Below, in pieces: positions 1-7,151 of a stretch of 35,945 bases of DNA (its first letter is position 1; each line of letters starts with the position of its first letter). Both the position numbers and the translations under genes were made by a program. The notes beneath the pieces were generated by a model, which had not been told where the DNA came from, did no database searches, and worked only from the letters and a program-made list of their open reading frames with translations. The stretch comes from Burkholderiaceae bacterium (GTDB lineage Bacteria; Pseudomonadota; Gammaproteobacteria; Burkholderiales; Burkholderiaceae_A). The stretch is from contig SGYQ01000015.1 in assembly GCA_004214155.1 (NCBI GenBank), forward strand, positions 1-35,945. Direction: 5' to 3'.

Positions 1-58
1 TAAGACTGTTAAATTTACTGCCGGAAAAGCCTTCAAGGACGCCGTAAATAAGCGTTAG
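1..58 (+). CDS. HU-family DNA-binding protein, C-terminal end (partial)
   Basis: Only the last 18 codons are in the window, read in the frame starting at base 2 and ending at the TAG at 56-58. The encoded tail, KTVKFTAGKAFKDAVNKR, matches the conserved C-terminus of HU/IHF-fold nucleoid proteins (the VxFxxGKxxKDAVN ending typical of HU). HU binds DNA as a dimer and bends it. The start and DNA-binding arm are outside the window, so the paralogue cannot be named. It probably has nothing to do with the secretion locus and marks its left boundary. Confidence 0.8.
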   Translation, partial: KTVKFTAGKAFKDAVNKR

Positions 59-73
59 TTTTGCAAAAATTTA

Positions 74-111
74 CCTCAGTGACTGCAAATCTCAAATGTA
101 AGTCACTGAGG
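74..111 (+). terminator. Inverted repeat after the HU gene, possible terminator
   Basis: CCTCAGTGACT at 74-84 is matched by its exact reverse complement AGTCACTGAGG at 101-111, giving an 11-bp perfect stem with a 16-nt loop, 15 bases after the HU stop. There is no T-run directly after the stem; the nearest is TTTTTT about 20 bases downstream. It is therefore a weak intrinsic terminator at best, but may stabilise the HU mRNA 3' end or act with Rho. Confidence 0.5.
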
Positions 112-207
112 CCTTACCGGCGTTATTTAAATTTTTTCACCTGCATACATTGGTTAGGACGGACCGTTAATGATTCGAGTCATGTTACCGATTCTTTAAA
201 CTATAGC

Positions 208-252
208 TTGCCATAGTTGTGTGAATGGCGTATCATTCTAATACTTTAGTAT
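208..252 (+). promoter_or_regulatory. Putative promoter of the ParA-led signalling block, with operator
   Basis: The only sizeable gap before the first cluster gene contains TTGCCA (208-213), 17 bases, then TATCAT (231-236), a reasonable sigma70 pair. An alternative is TTGTGT (217-222), 17 bases, AATACT (240-245). The second reading places the -10 box inside the palindrome ATACTTTAGTAT (241-252), which recurs at two other promoters in this locus. A looser inverted repeat, AACTAT (199-204) and ATAGTT (213-218), lies across the -35 region. Confidence 0.55.
241..252. promoter_or_regulatory. ATACT-TT-AGTAT operator-like palindrome, copy 1
   Basis: A perfect 5+5 bp inverted repeat with a 2-bp AT centre. 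The same sequence, read on the other strand as ATACTAAAGTAT, is present at 6416-6427 and 7183-7194. It lies 23 bases before the likely ATG of the ParA gene, at or just after the predicted transcription start. Repressor binding here would block transcription; this is inference from position. Confidence 0.6.
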
Positions 253-275
253 ACCTAGTGTACACGGATATAAAT

Positions 276-1166
276 ATGGATACGTTGAGAATTTTGGTTG
301 TTAGTCAGAAAGGAGGGGTGGGAAAAAGCACTCTATCGGCCAACCTTTCTGTATGGTTTTCTGAAAAAGCGTTTAAAACCACCGTATTGCTTGATTTGGA
401 TCCACACGGGTCCTCCAGCACATGGGTGAGGGAAGCTCGTTCTTCAGATGTAGTTGCCGAGCATTGTGTCTTAGATGACTTTGATGCAAGGCGGTGGTTA
501 ATTAATTGCAGGAATAGAGTGAGGCGACACGTGAGTAAAGTCGAGATTTTAATCTGTGATTTAACCTGGACCTCCGCAATGGACCCTGAAGTTTTGTATG
601 AATTTGATTTAGTTGTTGTTCCAACCAGTGTATCAAGCATCGAGTTGAGTGCTACAACTAGATTTATTGAAACAATTGGTTGGGTTTTCAAATCTAAGAG
701 TGGCATACCGCCAACTTTACTCCTGTGTCCATCAAGGGTTTCGGAAGAGGAACTTGCTACTGACCCTTTCAGCGCACGTGATTTTTCTGTACCGTTTATG
801 CTTTTACCTCCAATTTATAATGATGACTCGGTCAGGCAATTGTTTAAAAAGCAATTTGTATTTGATGTGAATGAATCGATGGCAGGTCAATCATACGGTC
901 GCTGTGCGCAGTCAATTCAACAGGCAGGGAATATACATAAACAGGCGGCAAGGGCTGTAAAAGTAACATTTTCCGACAGGAGATTTCTCGATACTCATAA
1001 TACAAAACTTAGTAGATATATGGCTGAAAAGTCTAGAACACAACATCCAGGAAATGATAAAGTTATCGGGAAACCCGAATATTCGAAGGGCAATACTGCG
1101 AATAAAGGACGAAAAAACCTATCAGGTCTATCGAAAATCCTGGAATCTGTTATCGGTCCCAAATAA
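276..1166 (+). CDS. ParA/MinD-family ATPase with C-terminal amphipathic tail
   Basis: A deviant Walker A motif, QKGGVGKST, lies at residues 11-19. It is followed by the DLDPHGSSSTW signature typical of ParA proteins, where ATP sandwich dimers drive positioning of DNA or protein cargo, and by a switch-II-like LICDLTW region. The start was taken at ATG 276 because the Walker motif then lies 10 residues in, as is usual. An ATG at 225 would add 17 residues and start upstream of the predicted transcription start. The ATPase core ends near residue 230. The rest is a polar linker and a final stretch around NLSGLSKILESVIG with hydrophobic residues spaced 3-4 apart, resembling a MinD membrane-targeting helix. 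No parB or centromere-like repeats are seen, so a plasmid role is unlikely. It heads the regulatory genes of the T6SS locus. Confidence 0.85.
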   Translation: MDTLRILVVSQKGGVGKSTLSANLSVWFSEKAFKTTVLLDLDPHGSSSTWVREARSSDVVAEHCVLDDFDARRWLINCRNRVRRHVSKVEILICDLTWTSAMDPEVLYEFDLVVVPTSVSSIELSATTRFIETIGWVFKSKSGIPPTLLLCPSRVSEEELATDPFSARDFSVPFMLLPPIYNDDSVRQLFKKQFVFDVNESMAGQSYGRCAQSIQQAGNIHKQAARAVKVTFSDRRFLDTHNTKLSRYMAEKSRTQHPGNDKVIGKPEYSKGNTANKGRKNLSGLSKILESVIGPK

Positions 1167-1195
1167 GTGAGTTTGTAAGCCTGTTGGGGAACCAT

Positions 1196-2077
1196 GTGCA
1201 AAAATTAGACCCAGAATTGAGTCATTCCCCGGAAAGCTCTAGAGATATAAAAGGAGAAGAGTTACTAGTTTTTCTGGAGGAAGAAAAAGGAAATACTATT
1301 GTTTGCTGTAATAATTTGCACTCATTAAACTTACTGGCTTTAAGCTTAAAAAAGGCGTTGGTCAAAAAGAACCCTAATGCAGTTTTTTACGGCAACAACG
1401 AGTTAGAAAAGTTTATTGCAGATTCCGTGGTTGATAAGTATGGTGAGGCTTTTTCGGACTTAACTGGTAACGATGGAGTACATAATGAATTCCGCGGAAA
1501 TGCAAAAACTATTTTAATGTTGGAAAATGGAGAAAAGCTAGACGAAAACGAGATATCCATTTTACGATCTCTTTCGAAGAAGGCTGAGCCCGAGAAGAAC
1601 AAGATGATAGTATTTTTCAACATTGGAATATCTTCTGAGAAAGTAAAACGGAAGATAGATACATTTGGCAATACATTCGTTTTTTATGATGCTCAAGATA
1701 TAAAGATCCAGGAAGATGAGACTGATGTATTTTTGTCTCACAATGGAGAAATAAAAAAACCAAATGACCAGGCTTTAGAAGATATTCAAACAGATGAGAA
1801 AGAATCAGGAGTGTCGATAGGAACTCCCAAATATAGGTCAAAAAAAGTCAAGATTATCTTTGTACTATTATTAGTAGGTGGATTCCTATTAAGTTTAGAA
1901 GAACAGGTGCAAACAAAAATTCTCGAAATGATTCATACCAGCTCCTCAAGACAAAGCTCTGTTTCCCTAACCAATCATTATTCAAAACGAGGCTTTTATT
2001 CTGCTACACAAAATAAATTATCCGTAAGTTATTTCAGTGGTGATAGAAGTACTAGAAACAGTTATGCATCTCGATAA
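1196..2077 (+). CDS. Single-pass membrane protein of unknown function
   Basis: I do not recognise a family. The protein is about 293 residues. Its N-terminal two thirds is charged and probably cytoplasmic. One transmembrane helix (KIIFVLLLVGGFLLSL) lies near residue 220-240, preceded by a basic stretch (KYRSKKVK), and a 50-residue Ser/Thr-rich tail would then lie in the periplasm. The start is unclear. GTG 1196 has GGGGA five to six bases upstream, whereas TTG 1184 (four residues longer) has almost no ribosome site. It follows the ParA gene by about 30 bases and overlaps the next gene slightly, so the three are probably co-transcribed. A role as membrane partner of the ParA protein fits the context but is a guess. 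Confidence 0.65.
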   Translation: MQKLDPELSHSPESSRDIKGEELLVFLEEEKGNTIVCCNNLHSLNLLALSLKKALVKKNPNAVFYGNNELEKFIADSVVDKYGEAFSDLTGNDGVHNEFRGNAKTILMLENGEKLDENEISILRSLSKKAEPEKNKMIVFFNIGISSEKVKRKIDTFGNTFVFYDAQDIKIQEDETDVFLSHNGEIKKPNDQALEDIQTDEKESGVSIGTPKYRSKKVKIIFVLLLVGGFLLSLEEQVQTKILEMIHTSSSRQSSVSLTNHYSKRGFYSATQNKLSVSYFSGDRSTRNSYASR

Positions 2078-3431
2078 ATTTTCTCTTATCTCTTTTTTTT
2101 TAGCGTGTAGCGTTTTTTTTATTATTCAGGGATTGCAACTTACATATGAGAGACTCTCGAAGGAAATGATTTTTGTTAAAGCTTTAATTGGCATATCTTT
2201 GTTGATTCACCCGTTAGGCATTTTTTTTTTCGGAGAAAACAAACTCGAAGTTACCGCCATTATACCTTTACAAGATCTAGATGACTCATTAATTTTTTTC
2301 GATATTTTTGCGTTGATGTTGTTATGTGCAATCTTGTCGTATCCAGATAGAAAGAATTTGTGGAAAAGAGTGTCGATTGTTTTAATTCCGCTACCTTTGT
2401 TTTTTTTAATCGCCCATATCTCATTTTCCGAAGGGATTGCCATACGCGAACTGAATATCCTAGTATCTTTATCGTTTGTTATTATTTTGGGATGTATTTT
2501 TTATCAATGTACCTCCTCTTCTCAAAAAAGTTTGGTTAGTCGTAAGTTTTTTATAAATTTAAATTTGTTGCTAGTGGCTGCTATTACTTTATGGTCAATA
2601 TGGGTAGTTTTACAAATACAGGATAAGTTTAATTTTGTAGCACATAGCGAGCTTTTTTTTGTCTGGCTAGTCATAAAGACTGTTTTATTAGCTCTCGTTT
2701 TCCAATTCAATTATGTTGTTGATGAATCGAGAAGAATAGCTTCTCGGGACAGTGTTATCAGGGAACTGAAAACTACTCTAGCAGAGACCGCAGTTATGAA
2801 GACTGTCTTGTACGATTTTCCCGCTTTTCTTTTCCTAACTAACAAGGATGGTAGAGTTATTTTTGCTAATAAAGTAGCCCTCAGTAATTTTGGAACGTCT
2901 TTTATGGAAAAAAAGAATTTTGATTCAGTGTTTATGGATAGTATCGAGGAGGCAATTACTTTTTCTAGGCTTACATACAAAGATCCGAACAATTCACTCC
3001 ATATGTTTGCCGTGCGGACAGAAAAAATATTAGATGACAAGCAGAGTCAATGTATGCTTTGGATGTTGAGGCATATCGATTTTGATTTTGAGCTTTTTTG
3101 TAGATCAGTTATTAACAATAGAGAGAGTTTTAAAGTAACTGGTCTTTTAGATCACAATTTTGCTATTTACAGGATGTCTAGTACATGGAGAAAGCTTATT
3201 AGTCCAGTTGATAAATTTTTTCATTCTGGCGTTATTTGGGACAAGCTTAGAATTATCTCTGAGAGCTATTCAGAGATAACACATATCGAGAATACAATAA
3301 GTACAAGTAAGAGGGCAACAGGCTGGTTGCTTATTCGAACCGGCAATGCACTAGTCGTTACATTGGAAAAAATTTACTCCCCGGACAAGAGACTCTTTTA
3401 CCATTTGTACGCTAGACTAATACTTCAATAA
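2064..3431 (+). CDS. Seven-helix membrane sensor with PAS-like domain, no output domain
   Basis: The N-terminal half contains seven hydrophobic helices separated by short loops. After them comes a soluble part with a PAS-like segment (FLFLTNKDGRVIFANKVAL, roughly residues 255-275 here) and about 170 further residues that I cannot assign. This resembles sensor proteins built as 7TM plus PAS, but there is no histidine kinase, GGDEF or other output domain, so any signal must pass to a partner. ATG 2064 overlaps the previous gene by 14 bases; GTG 2037 would add nine residues. It precedes an HTH protein and a response regulator, and the locus histidine kinase (4614-6365) is the obvious candidate partner. 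The PAS call rests on a short motif only. Confidence 0.65.
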   Translation: MHLDKFSLISFFLACSVFFIIQGLQLTYERLSKEMIFVKALIGISLLIHPLGIFFFGENKLEVTAIIPLQDLDDSLIFFDIFALMLLCAILSYPDRKNLWKRVSIVLIPLPLFFLIAHISFSEGIAIRELNILVSLSFVIILGCIFYQCTSSSQKSLVSRKFFINLNLLLVAAITLWSIWVVLQIQDKFNFVAHSELFFVWLVIKTVLLALVFQFNYVVDESRRIASRDSVIRELKTTLAETAVMKTVLYDFPAFLFLTNKDGRVIFANKVALSNFGTSFMEKKNFDSVFMDSIEEAITFSRLTYKDPNNSLHMFAVRTEKILDDKQSQCMLWMLRHIDFDFELFCRSVINNRESFKVTGLLDHNFAIYRMSSTWRKLISPVDKFFHSGVIWDKLRIISESYSEITHIENTISTSKRATGWLLIRTGNALVVTLEKIYSPDKRLFYHLYARLILQ

Positions 3432-3443
3432 ATAAGGTGACTT

Positions 3444-3947
3444 GTGACTAATAAGTTAAATAAACCAGTTAATTTCAGGAGACTAATAGAGGCAAGATAT
3501 GAACATGGGCTTTCAGTATCTGAGCTCGGCATACTTACTGGATTAACAGATATACAAATAAATGAATTAGAAAATGGCCAAGAGGGAAAAGCTTTCGTGG
3601 AGCATGAACATCGTATTGATTGTGTAAAAAGAGTTGCAGAGGCTTTAGGGATAAACTATGATCAATTTTTATCAGGTTCTGAGTATTTTTTTCCGAGTCC
3701 GAATGTTTCTAGTTTAAGAAAAAATGAGGAAGATTTTCACGAAAAAGATCTGGCAAATGAGTTTAGCGAATTAAAAGTTGAGATAGCTAAGTTTAGAATA
3801 AATGAATTGAGTAGTTCGAAGTATCATGAGGATGATCGAATAGAAGAATTAAAAAAAGTCAGCGTTGATTTGCGACCTGCAGAGTCATTCGGGCCCATTT
3901 TACTGATACTTTTAAACATATTTTTTTACTTACTTTATTTTGTATAA
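3444..3947 (+). CDS. Membrane-anchored HTH (Xre/Cro-type) protein
   Basis: A Cro/C1-type helix-turn-helix lies at about residues 10-75: ARYEHGLSVSELGILTGL, then IQINELENG and EALGINYDQFLSG. These match the helix 2-3 and helix 4-5 pattern of Xre domains. A charged middle region follows. The last 20 residues (about 148-166, ILLILLNIFFYLLYFV) form a transmembrane helix, so the DNA-binding domain is N-terminal and tethered to the inner membrane, as in RodZ or membrane-bound regulators. The GTG start at 3444 has AAGGTG five bases upstream. It may be the factor that binds the repeated ATACT-WW-AGTAT palindromes, or a RodZ-like structural protein whose HTH binds protein; the sequence does not decide between them. 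Confidence 0.75.
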   Translation: MTNKLNKPVNFRRLIEARYEHGLSVSELGILTGLTDIQINELENGQEGKAFVEHEHRIDCVKRVAEALGINYDQFLSGSEYFFPSPNVSSLRKNEEDFHEKDLANEFSELKVEIAKFRINELSSSKYHEDDRIEELKKVSVDLRPAESFGPILLILLNIFFYLLYFV

Positions 3948-3951
3948 GGAC

Positions 3952-3956
3952 GGAGG
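3952..3956 (+). promoter_or_regulatory. Strong ribosome binding site in front of an ATT start
   Basis: GGAGG at 3952-3956 is a perfect Shine-Dalgarno core. In the reading frame of the response regulator the only codons at correct spacing are ATT 3962 (5 bases) and ATT 3965 (8 bases). The next ATG in frame, at 4010, is 53 bases away and would delete the acidic pocket of the receiver domain. This site therefore decides the start. Confidence 0.7.
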
Positions 3957-3964
3957 CTGCAATT

Positions 3965-4612
3965 ATTAAATTTGTTGTCATAGATGATCATCCTCTCGTT
4001 CGGCAGTCAATGGAAACTGCTCTTAACGAGACTTTCCCGGATTCCATCGTAAAGGCATATTCGTCTTTGGAAGGGTCCCTCAGTTGTTTTAATGGTTCGA
4101 ATGTAAACAATGAGCCCGAGGGAGTATGGTGGGTTTTAATGGATCTTGGTTTAAAGGGAATAACGGGTTTGGCTGCAATCAGGGTAATACTCTCCGTGGA
4201 GGCGAAAATAAAACTTATTACAGTATCTGGGAATGATGATGAGCTCCAAGTTGGAGCTTGCTTTGGATCCGGGGCGACTGCTTTTATAAGTAAAGGGGCT
4301 CCAGTTGCTGAGAGTATGACTTTAATCAAAACGTTAGTTAACAATCAGCAACCAAAGAGCCGTTGGCTTTCTGCAAGTGGTTACTGTAATGTTAAAGATA
4401 TACGACAGATTCAACTGACTGACAGACAAATTCAGGTTTTATCAATGATATGTGAGGGAAAGACGAATAAAGATATAGCTCAAGCATTAGGAATAACTGA
4501 AATTACTGCAAAATCGCACGTTGGCGGTATTTTTAAAGAATTAAGGGTTGTTAATAGGACCCAATCTGTTCTCGTTGCTCAGAAACTGGGTATTGTATCG
4601 GCAAAGTACTGA
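3965..4612 (+). CDS. NarL/LuxR-type response regulator, apparent ATT start
   Basis: The receiver domain begins KFVVIDDHPLV, giving the Asp pair of the acidic pocket. The phosphoacceptor is the Asp of MDLGLKG (about residue 60), the conserved Ser is in ITVSGNDD and the conserved Lys in FISKGAP, so the domain is complete. A C-terminal LuxR-type HTH (LTDRQIQVLSMICEGKTNKDIA through ITAKSHVGGIFKEL) should bind DNA. About 215 residues is normal for the NarL family. The start was placed at ATT 3965 (ATT 3962 is equally possible) because no ATG, GTG or TTG in frame includes the IDDHP motif, and GGAGG lies upstream. It ends two bases before the convergent histidine kinase, its likely partner, and is a candidate activator or repressor of the T6SS promoters. 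Confidence 0.88.
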   Translation: MKFVVIDDHPLVRQSMETALNETFPDSIVKAYSSLEGSLSCFNGSNVNNEPEGVWWVLMDLGLKGITGLAAIRVILSVEAKIKLITVSGNDDELQVGACFGSGATAFISKGAPVAESMTLIKTLVNNQQPKSRWLSASGYCNVKDIRQIQLTDRQIQVLSMICEGKTNKDIAQALGITEITAKSHVGGIFKELRVVNRTQSVLVAQKLGIVSAKY

Positions 4613-4613
4613 G

Positions 4614-6365
4614 TTAGTTTTTGAGTTCCAGTAGTTTTGAAATCATATTTTGTATTTCATTTATCGAAACAGGTTTTTGAATAAACTCGGAGTATTTTAT
4701 ACCTCTGTATAACATTCTTTCCCGTTCTACGTCAGATGATAAGAATATTACAGGGAAATCTTCGTTGAATTCAACTCTGAGTCCATCGATTGAATCCAGC
4801 GGTTTTTCCTTTTTATTACTGCAATTCACAATTATTAGCCTGGGAGGGGTGATTATATCCTTATATGACTCTAGAATATTTCGAGAATTCGACCCAGAAA
4901 CAATACGTAAGCTGAGTTCAGGTTCCAGAGTATTAAACGCGTCTCGAGATGCGCGATCTTCGTCGACCAACAAGACAATGGTTGTTAGAGGATCAGTAAG
5001 TGTGATTTGTGGAATTATAGTTTGCTCAAGCGCCTCTTCTAGTTCAGTAGTTTTAGATTGGTGTGGCTGTGCATAGTCCGCAGGAAACCTTATACTAAAT
5101 ATGGATCCTAGGTTTTCTGTGCTGCGTATTATTAACTCCCCGCCAATTTTGCTAGTTAACCGTTTTGCGATCGACAAGCCTAGTCCTGCTCCGCTATTCT
5201 CTACGATTTCGTTTTTTGAAGGTATCTGGGAAAATTCCTCGAAAATTATTTCTTGAAGTTTGTTTGGTATACCTTTTCCGGTGTCAACTACTGAAAGAAT
5301 TATTGAGTTAGTAGTCCTTTTTAGTCTTAATCGAACTCCTCCTTTATCAGTAAATTTGAGTGCATTTGATATAAGGTTTCTTAAAACTCTTTCTAATAGT
5401 CTTGGGTCTGTACTTATATATAAGTCATTTGAAATTTTTGATTTAAAATTCAATTTTAATCCTAATTCAGCAGCATCCTCACTGTATTGATTGATAATTT
5501 TTTTAGAAAAATTGGTTAGATTTATAGTTTGAATTTTTGGGTTAGTGATTCCCTGGTCTAATTTGGTAGCTTCGAGTAACCCATCTAAAATATTGTTCAT
5601 ATATTTAATACTCATTTTTAATCTCCGGAGAGAATAGCCGAGCCGGCTTGAATGCATAATTTCTAATTCTTGTTTTATTAAAATTCTTTCCATTGAAGAG
5701 ATATAAAGATTAATAGCATGAATTGGTTGTCTTAGATCATGAACAAACGATGCTAGGAAGTTAGATGCTATTTTTTTTTCGATTAGAACTTCTTTTTTTT
5801 CCTCATGAATTTTTTTCAATAAATTTCGTATACGAATAGTTGCCAGTTCTGTATTTTTTAACTTTATTTGTTTTTTTCTTTGGTTTAAGAAAAATATGAA
5901 AGCTGCCACTAGTCCGACAAAAATAAAAATACCAGGTTTAGTGTTGTAATTTTGTTGAAAGGCTAACACCAGTTGGCCGATTAACCCTAATAGGAATAAA
6001 CGGGTAAGGGCGAGCGTGAATTTATTTTCTGTATCAAAAAAAGCTATGAGTGACATCACGCATGGTAGGTAGACGTAAAACGCTAAAGAATTGTTGTATA
6101 GATCTAATATGAGGAAGCTGCCGTAAAATAACCAATATAGAATAGTTATCGAGGATAAAAATAAAGAAGTTGAGGCAAAGAGAATGGCAATTGTGCTAGT
6201 TAATACCGCCACTCCAGTCCAAATTTGCATGAAATCTATAGCCTGAGAATTGAAAGTAATCGTGAAAAATCCGCAAAATAAACATAAAAATATGTTGAGT
6301 AGGTGCAGGTTAGGATGTGTTGCTGTCTTATAAAACAGCCAGTCAAAGTTATGCTTATTAAACAT
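4614..6365 (-). CDS. Membrane hybrid histidine kinase with degenerate receiver
   Basis: Domain order is six N-terminal transmembrane helices (about residues 18-160), a coiled-coil linker, and HisKA with the phosphorylated His209 in FVHDLRQPIHA. The HATPase core follows, with N-box RNLISNALKF (329-338), G1 DTGKGIP (361-367) and G2 GAGLGLSIA (392-400). A receiver-like domain lies at about 462-580. The kinase motifs are intact. The receiver keeps the acidic DED (468-470), a Ser in FLSSD and the Lys of FIQKP, but where the phosphoacceptor Asp belongs the sequence reads LIIVNCSN, so it cannot accept phosphate in the usual way. It is convergent with the response regulator and divergent from the T6SS operon, sharing the control region 6366-6468. 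Confidence 0.9.
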   Translation of the reverse strand: MFNKHNFDWLFYKTATHPNLHLLNIFLCLFCGFFTITFNSQAIDFMQIWTGVAVLTSTIAILFASTSLFLSSITILYWLFYGSFLILDLYNNSLAFYVYLPCVMSLIAFFDTENKFTLALTRLFLLGLIGQLVLAFQQNYNTKPGIFIFVGLVAAFIFFLNQRKKQIKLKNTELATIRIRNLLKKIHEEKKEVLIEKKIASNFLASFVHDLRQPIHAINLYISSMERILIKQELEIMHSSRLGYSLRRLKMSIKYMNNILDGLLEATKLDQGITNPKIQTINLTNFSKKIINQYSEDAAELGLKLNFKSKISNDLYISTDPRLLERVLRNLISNALKFTDKGGVRLRLKRTTNSIILSVVDTGKGIPNKLQEIIFEEFSQIPSKNEIVENSGAGLGLSIAKRLTSKIGGELIIRSTENLGSIFSIRFPADYAQPHQSKTTELEEALEQTIIPQITLTDPLTTIVLLVDEDRASRDAFNTLEPELSLRIVSGSNSRNILESYKDIITPPRLIIVNCSNKKEKPLDSIDGLRVEFNEDFPVIFLSSDVERERMLYRGIKYSEFIQKPVSINEIQNMISKLLELKN

Positions 6366-6381
6366 GAGGCACTAATTAACA

Positions 6382-6464
6382 ATACTTAAGTGTTGACAAA
6401 AATACATGCTTAATTATACTAAAGTATGTAAAACATTACTATTTATAAAATTATTCTTTAGTAT
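6382..6464. promoter_or_regulatory. Three operator-like palindromes in the divergent control region
   Basis: Copies of the ATACT-NN-AGTAT pattern lie at 6382-6393 (ATACTTAAGTGT, one mismatch), 6416-6427 (ATACTAAAGTAT, perfect) and 6453-6464 (ATTCTTTAGTAT, one mismatch). Their centres are 34 and 37 bases apart, a little over three helical turns each. The central copy overlaps the -10 box of the rightward promoter and a TATAAT (complement of 6413-6418) on the leftward strand, so a bound protein could control both directions. Confidence 0.6.
6393..6420 (+). promoter_or_regulatory. Near-consensus sigma70 promoter of the T6SS operon
   Basis: TTGACA (6393-6398), 16 bases, TATACT (6415-6420). This is the best sigma70-like promoter noticed in the window. 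The -10 hexamer shares five bases with the palindrome at 6416-6427. Transcription would start near 6427, which rules out the ATG at 6406 and supports ATG 6469 as the first T6SS start codon. Confidence 0.75.
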
Positions 6465-6468
6465 CACT

Positions 6469-7143
6469 ATGGCTGAAAAAACTTCGACAGCAAGCGAGTC
6501 ATCTCTGGGGATGATGGAGGGCTTACGCAGTTATATCCCAAATAAGGGTTGGGAAGAGCTTAGTCCGGAAAAAAAAGAAAATTCACTAAATGGACCACAA
6601 GAGGATGATTTTTTTGCAGATGAGTATGAGCCTATTCCAAACACTCAAATTGAAGGTATAGAAAAAAAACCGGTTTTAGAGGAAGACTTTTTAGAGCAAG
6701 ATCTAGCTGATATTGCTGACAACACTAGCATAGATTCTCTGGCCAGGAGGGTGGCCCAAACTAATTCACTTGTTGATTCAGCTCTGGGTAATAAGGATGG
6801 TAATTCTAAAAAGGACACTGATGCAGTAAAGCAATTGGATCAGCTCGGTACGAGCTTATCTGATTTGTTTTCTGACTTGTACAAAGAGCCTTCTCAGACT
6901 ACGGGGTCTCCATGGGAAAGCGTTTCAGATGCATTTGACCAATTATCTTCTGAGGTAAAAAAGAGGGAAAATTTACGTAAGCAGCTCACTTCAACTCAGG
7001 AAAAAATAAATTTATGCAGAAAGGATTTGATTAAAACTATAGAGCGTTTGGCTCATGACGAGCAGGAGCGTCTTACAGTTGTAAAAATGAGGAGCAGATT
7101 AGCAACTGTAATGGCTGATAAGTTGTTGAAAAAATTAAAGTAA
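6469..7143 (+). CDS. Unrecognised acidic coiled-coil protein, first gene of T6SS operon
   Basis: A 224-residue soluble protein without signal peptide or membrane helix. The first 70 residues are acidic and low in structure (for example EDDFFADEYEP). The last 60 or so, from about SSEVKKRENLRKQL to the end, are strongly helical and charged, as in a coiled coil. It is not TssA: the ImpA-type TssA is elsewhere (23669-24814). It is preceded by its own strong promoter and followed after 75 bases by tssB with another promoter. The ribosome binding site before ATG 6469 is poor. A sheath-associated or assembly accessory role is suggested by position next to tssB only. Confidence 0.7.
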   Translation: MAEKTSTASESSLGMMEGLRSYIPNKGWEELSPEKKENSLNGPQEDDFFADEYEPIPNTQIEGIEKKPVLEEDFLEQDLADIADNTSIDSLARRVAQTNSLVDSALGNKDGNSKKDTDAVKQLDQLGTSLSDLFSDLYKEPSQTTGSPWESVSDAFDQLSSEVKKRENLRKQLTSTQEKINLCRKDLIKTIERLAHDEQERLTVVKMRSRLATVMADKLLKKLK

Positions 7144-7151
7144 AAAAAACC

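Noticed and set aside
225-275. ATG 225 as the start of the ParA gene
   Set aside because: It lies upstream of or within the predicted promoter and would add 17 residues before the Walker motif; ATG 276 fits better.
305-706. Long reading frame antisense to the ParA gene
   Set aside because: It lies wholly opposite a gene with clear Walker motifs and shows no protein features of its own.
4010-4012. ATG 4010 as start of the response regulator
   Set aside because: It would remove the IDDHP receiver motif that lies in frame upstream with a GGAGG site.
6406-6468. ATG 6406 as the first T6SS operon start
   Set aside because: It lies between the -35 and -10 boxes of the strong promoter, and the added segment is hydrophobic and unrelated to the acidic protein.
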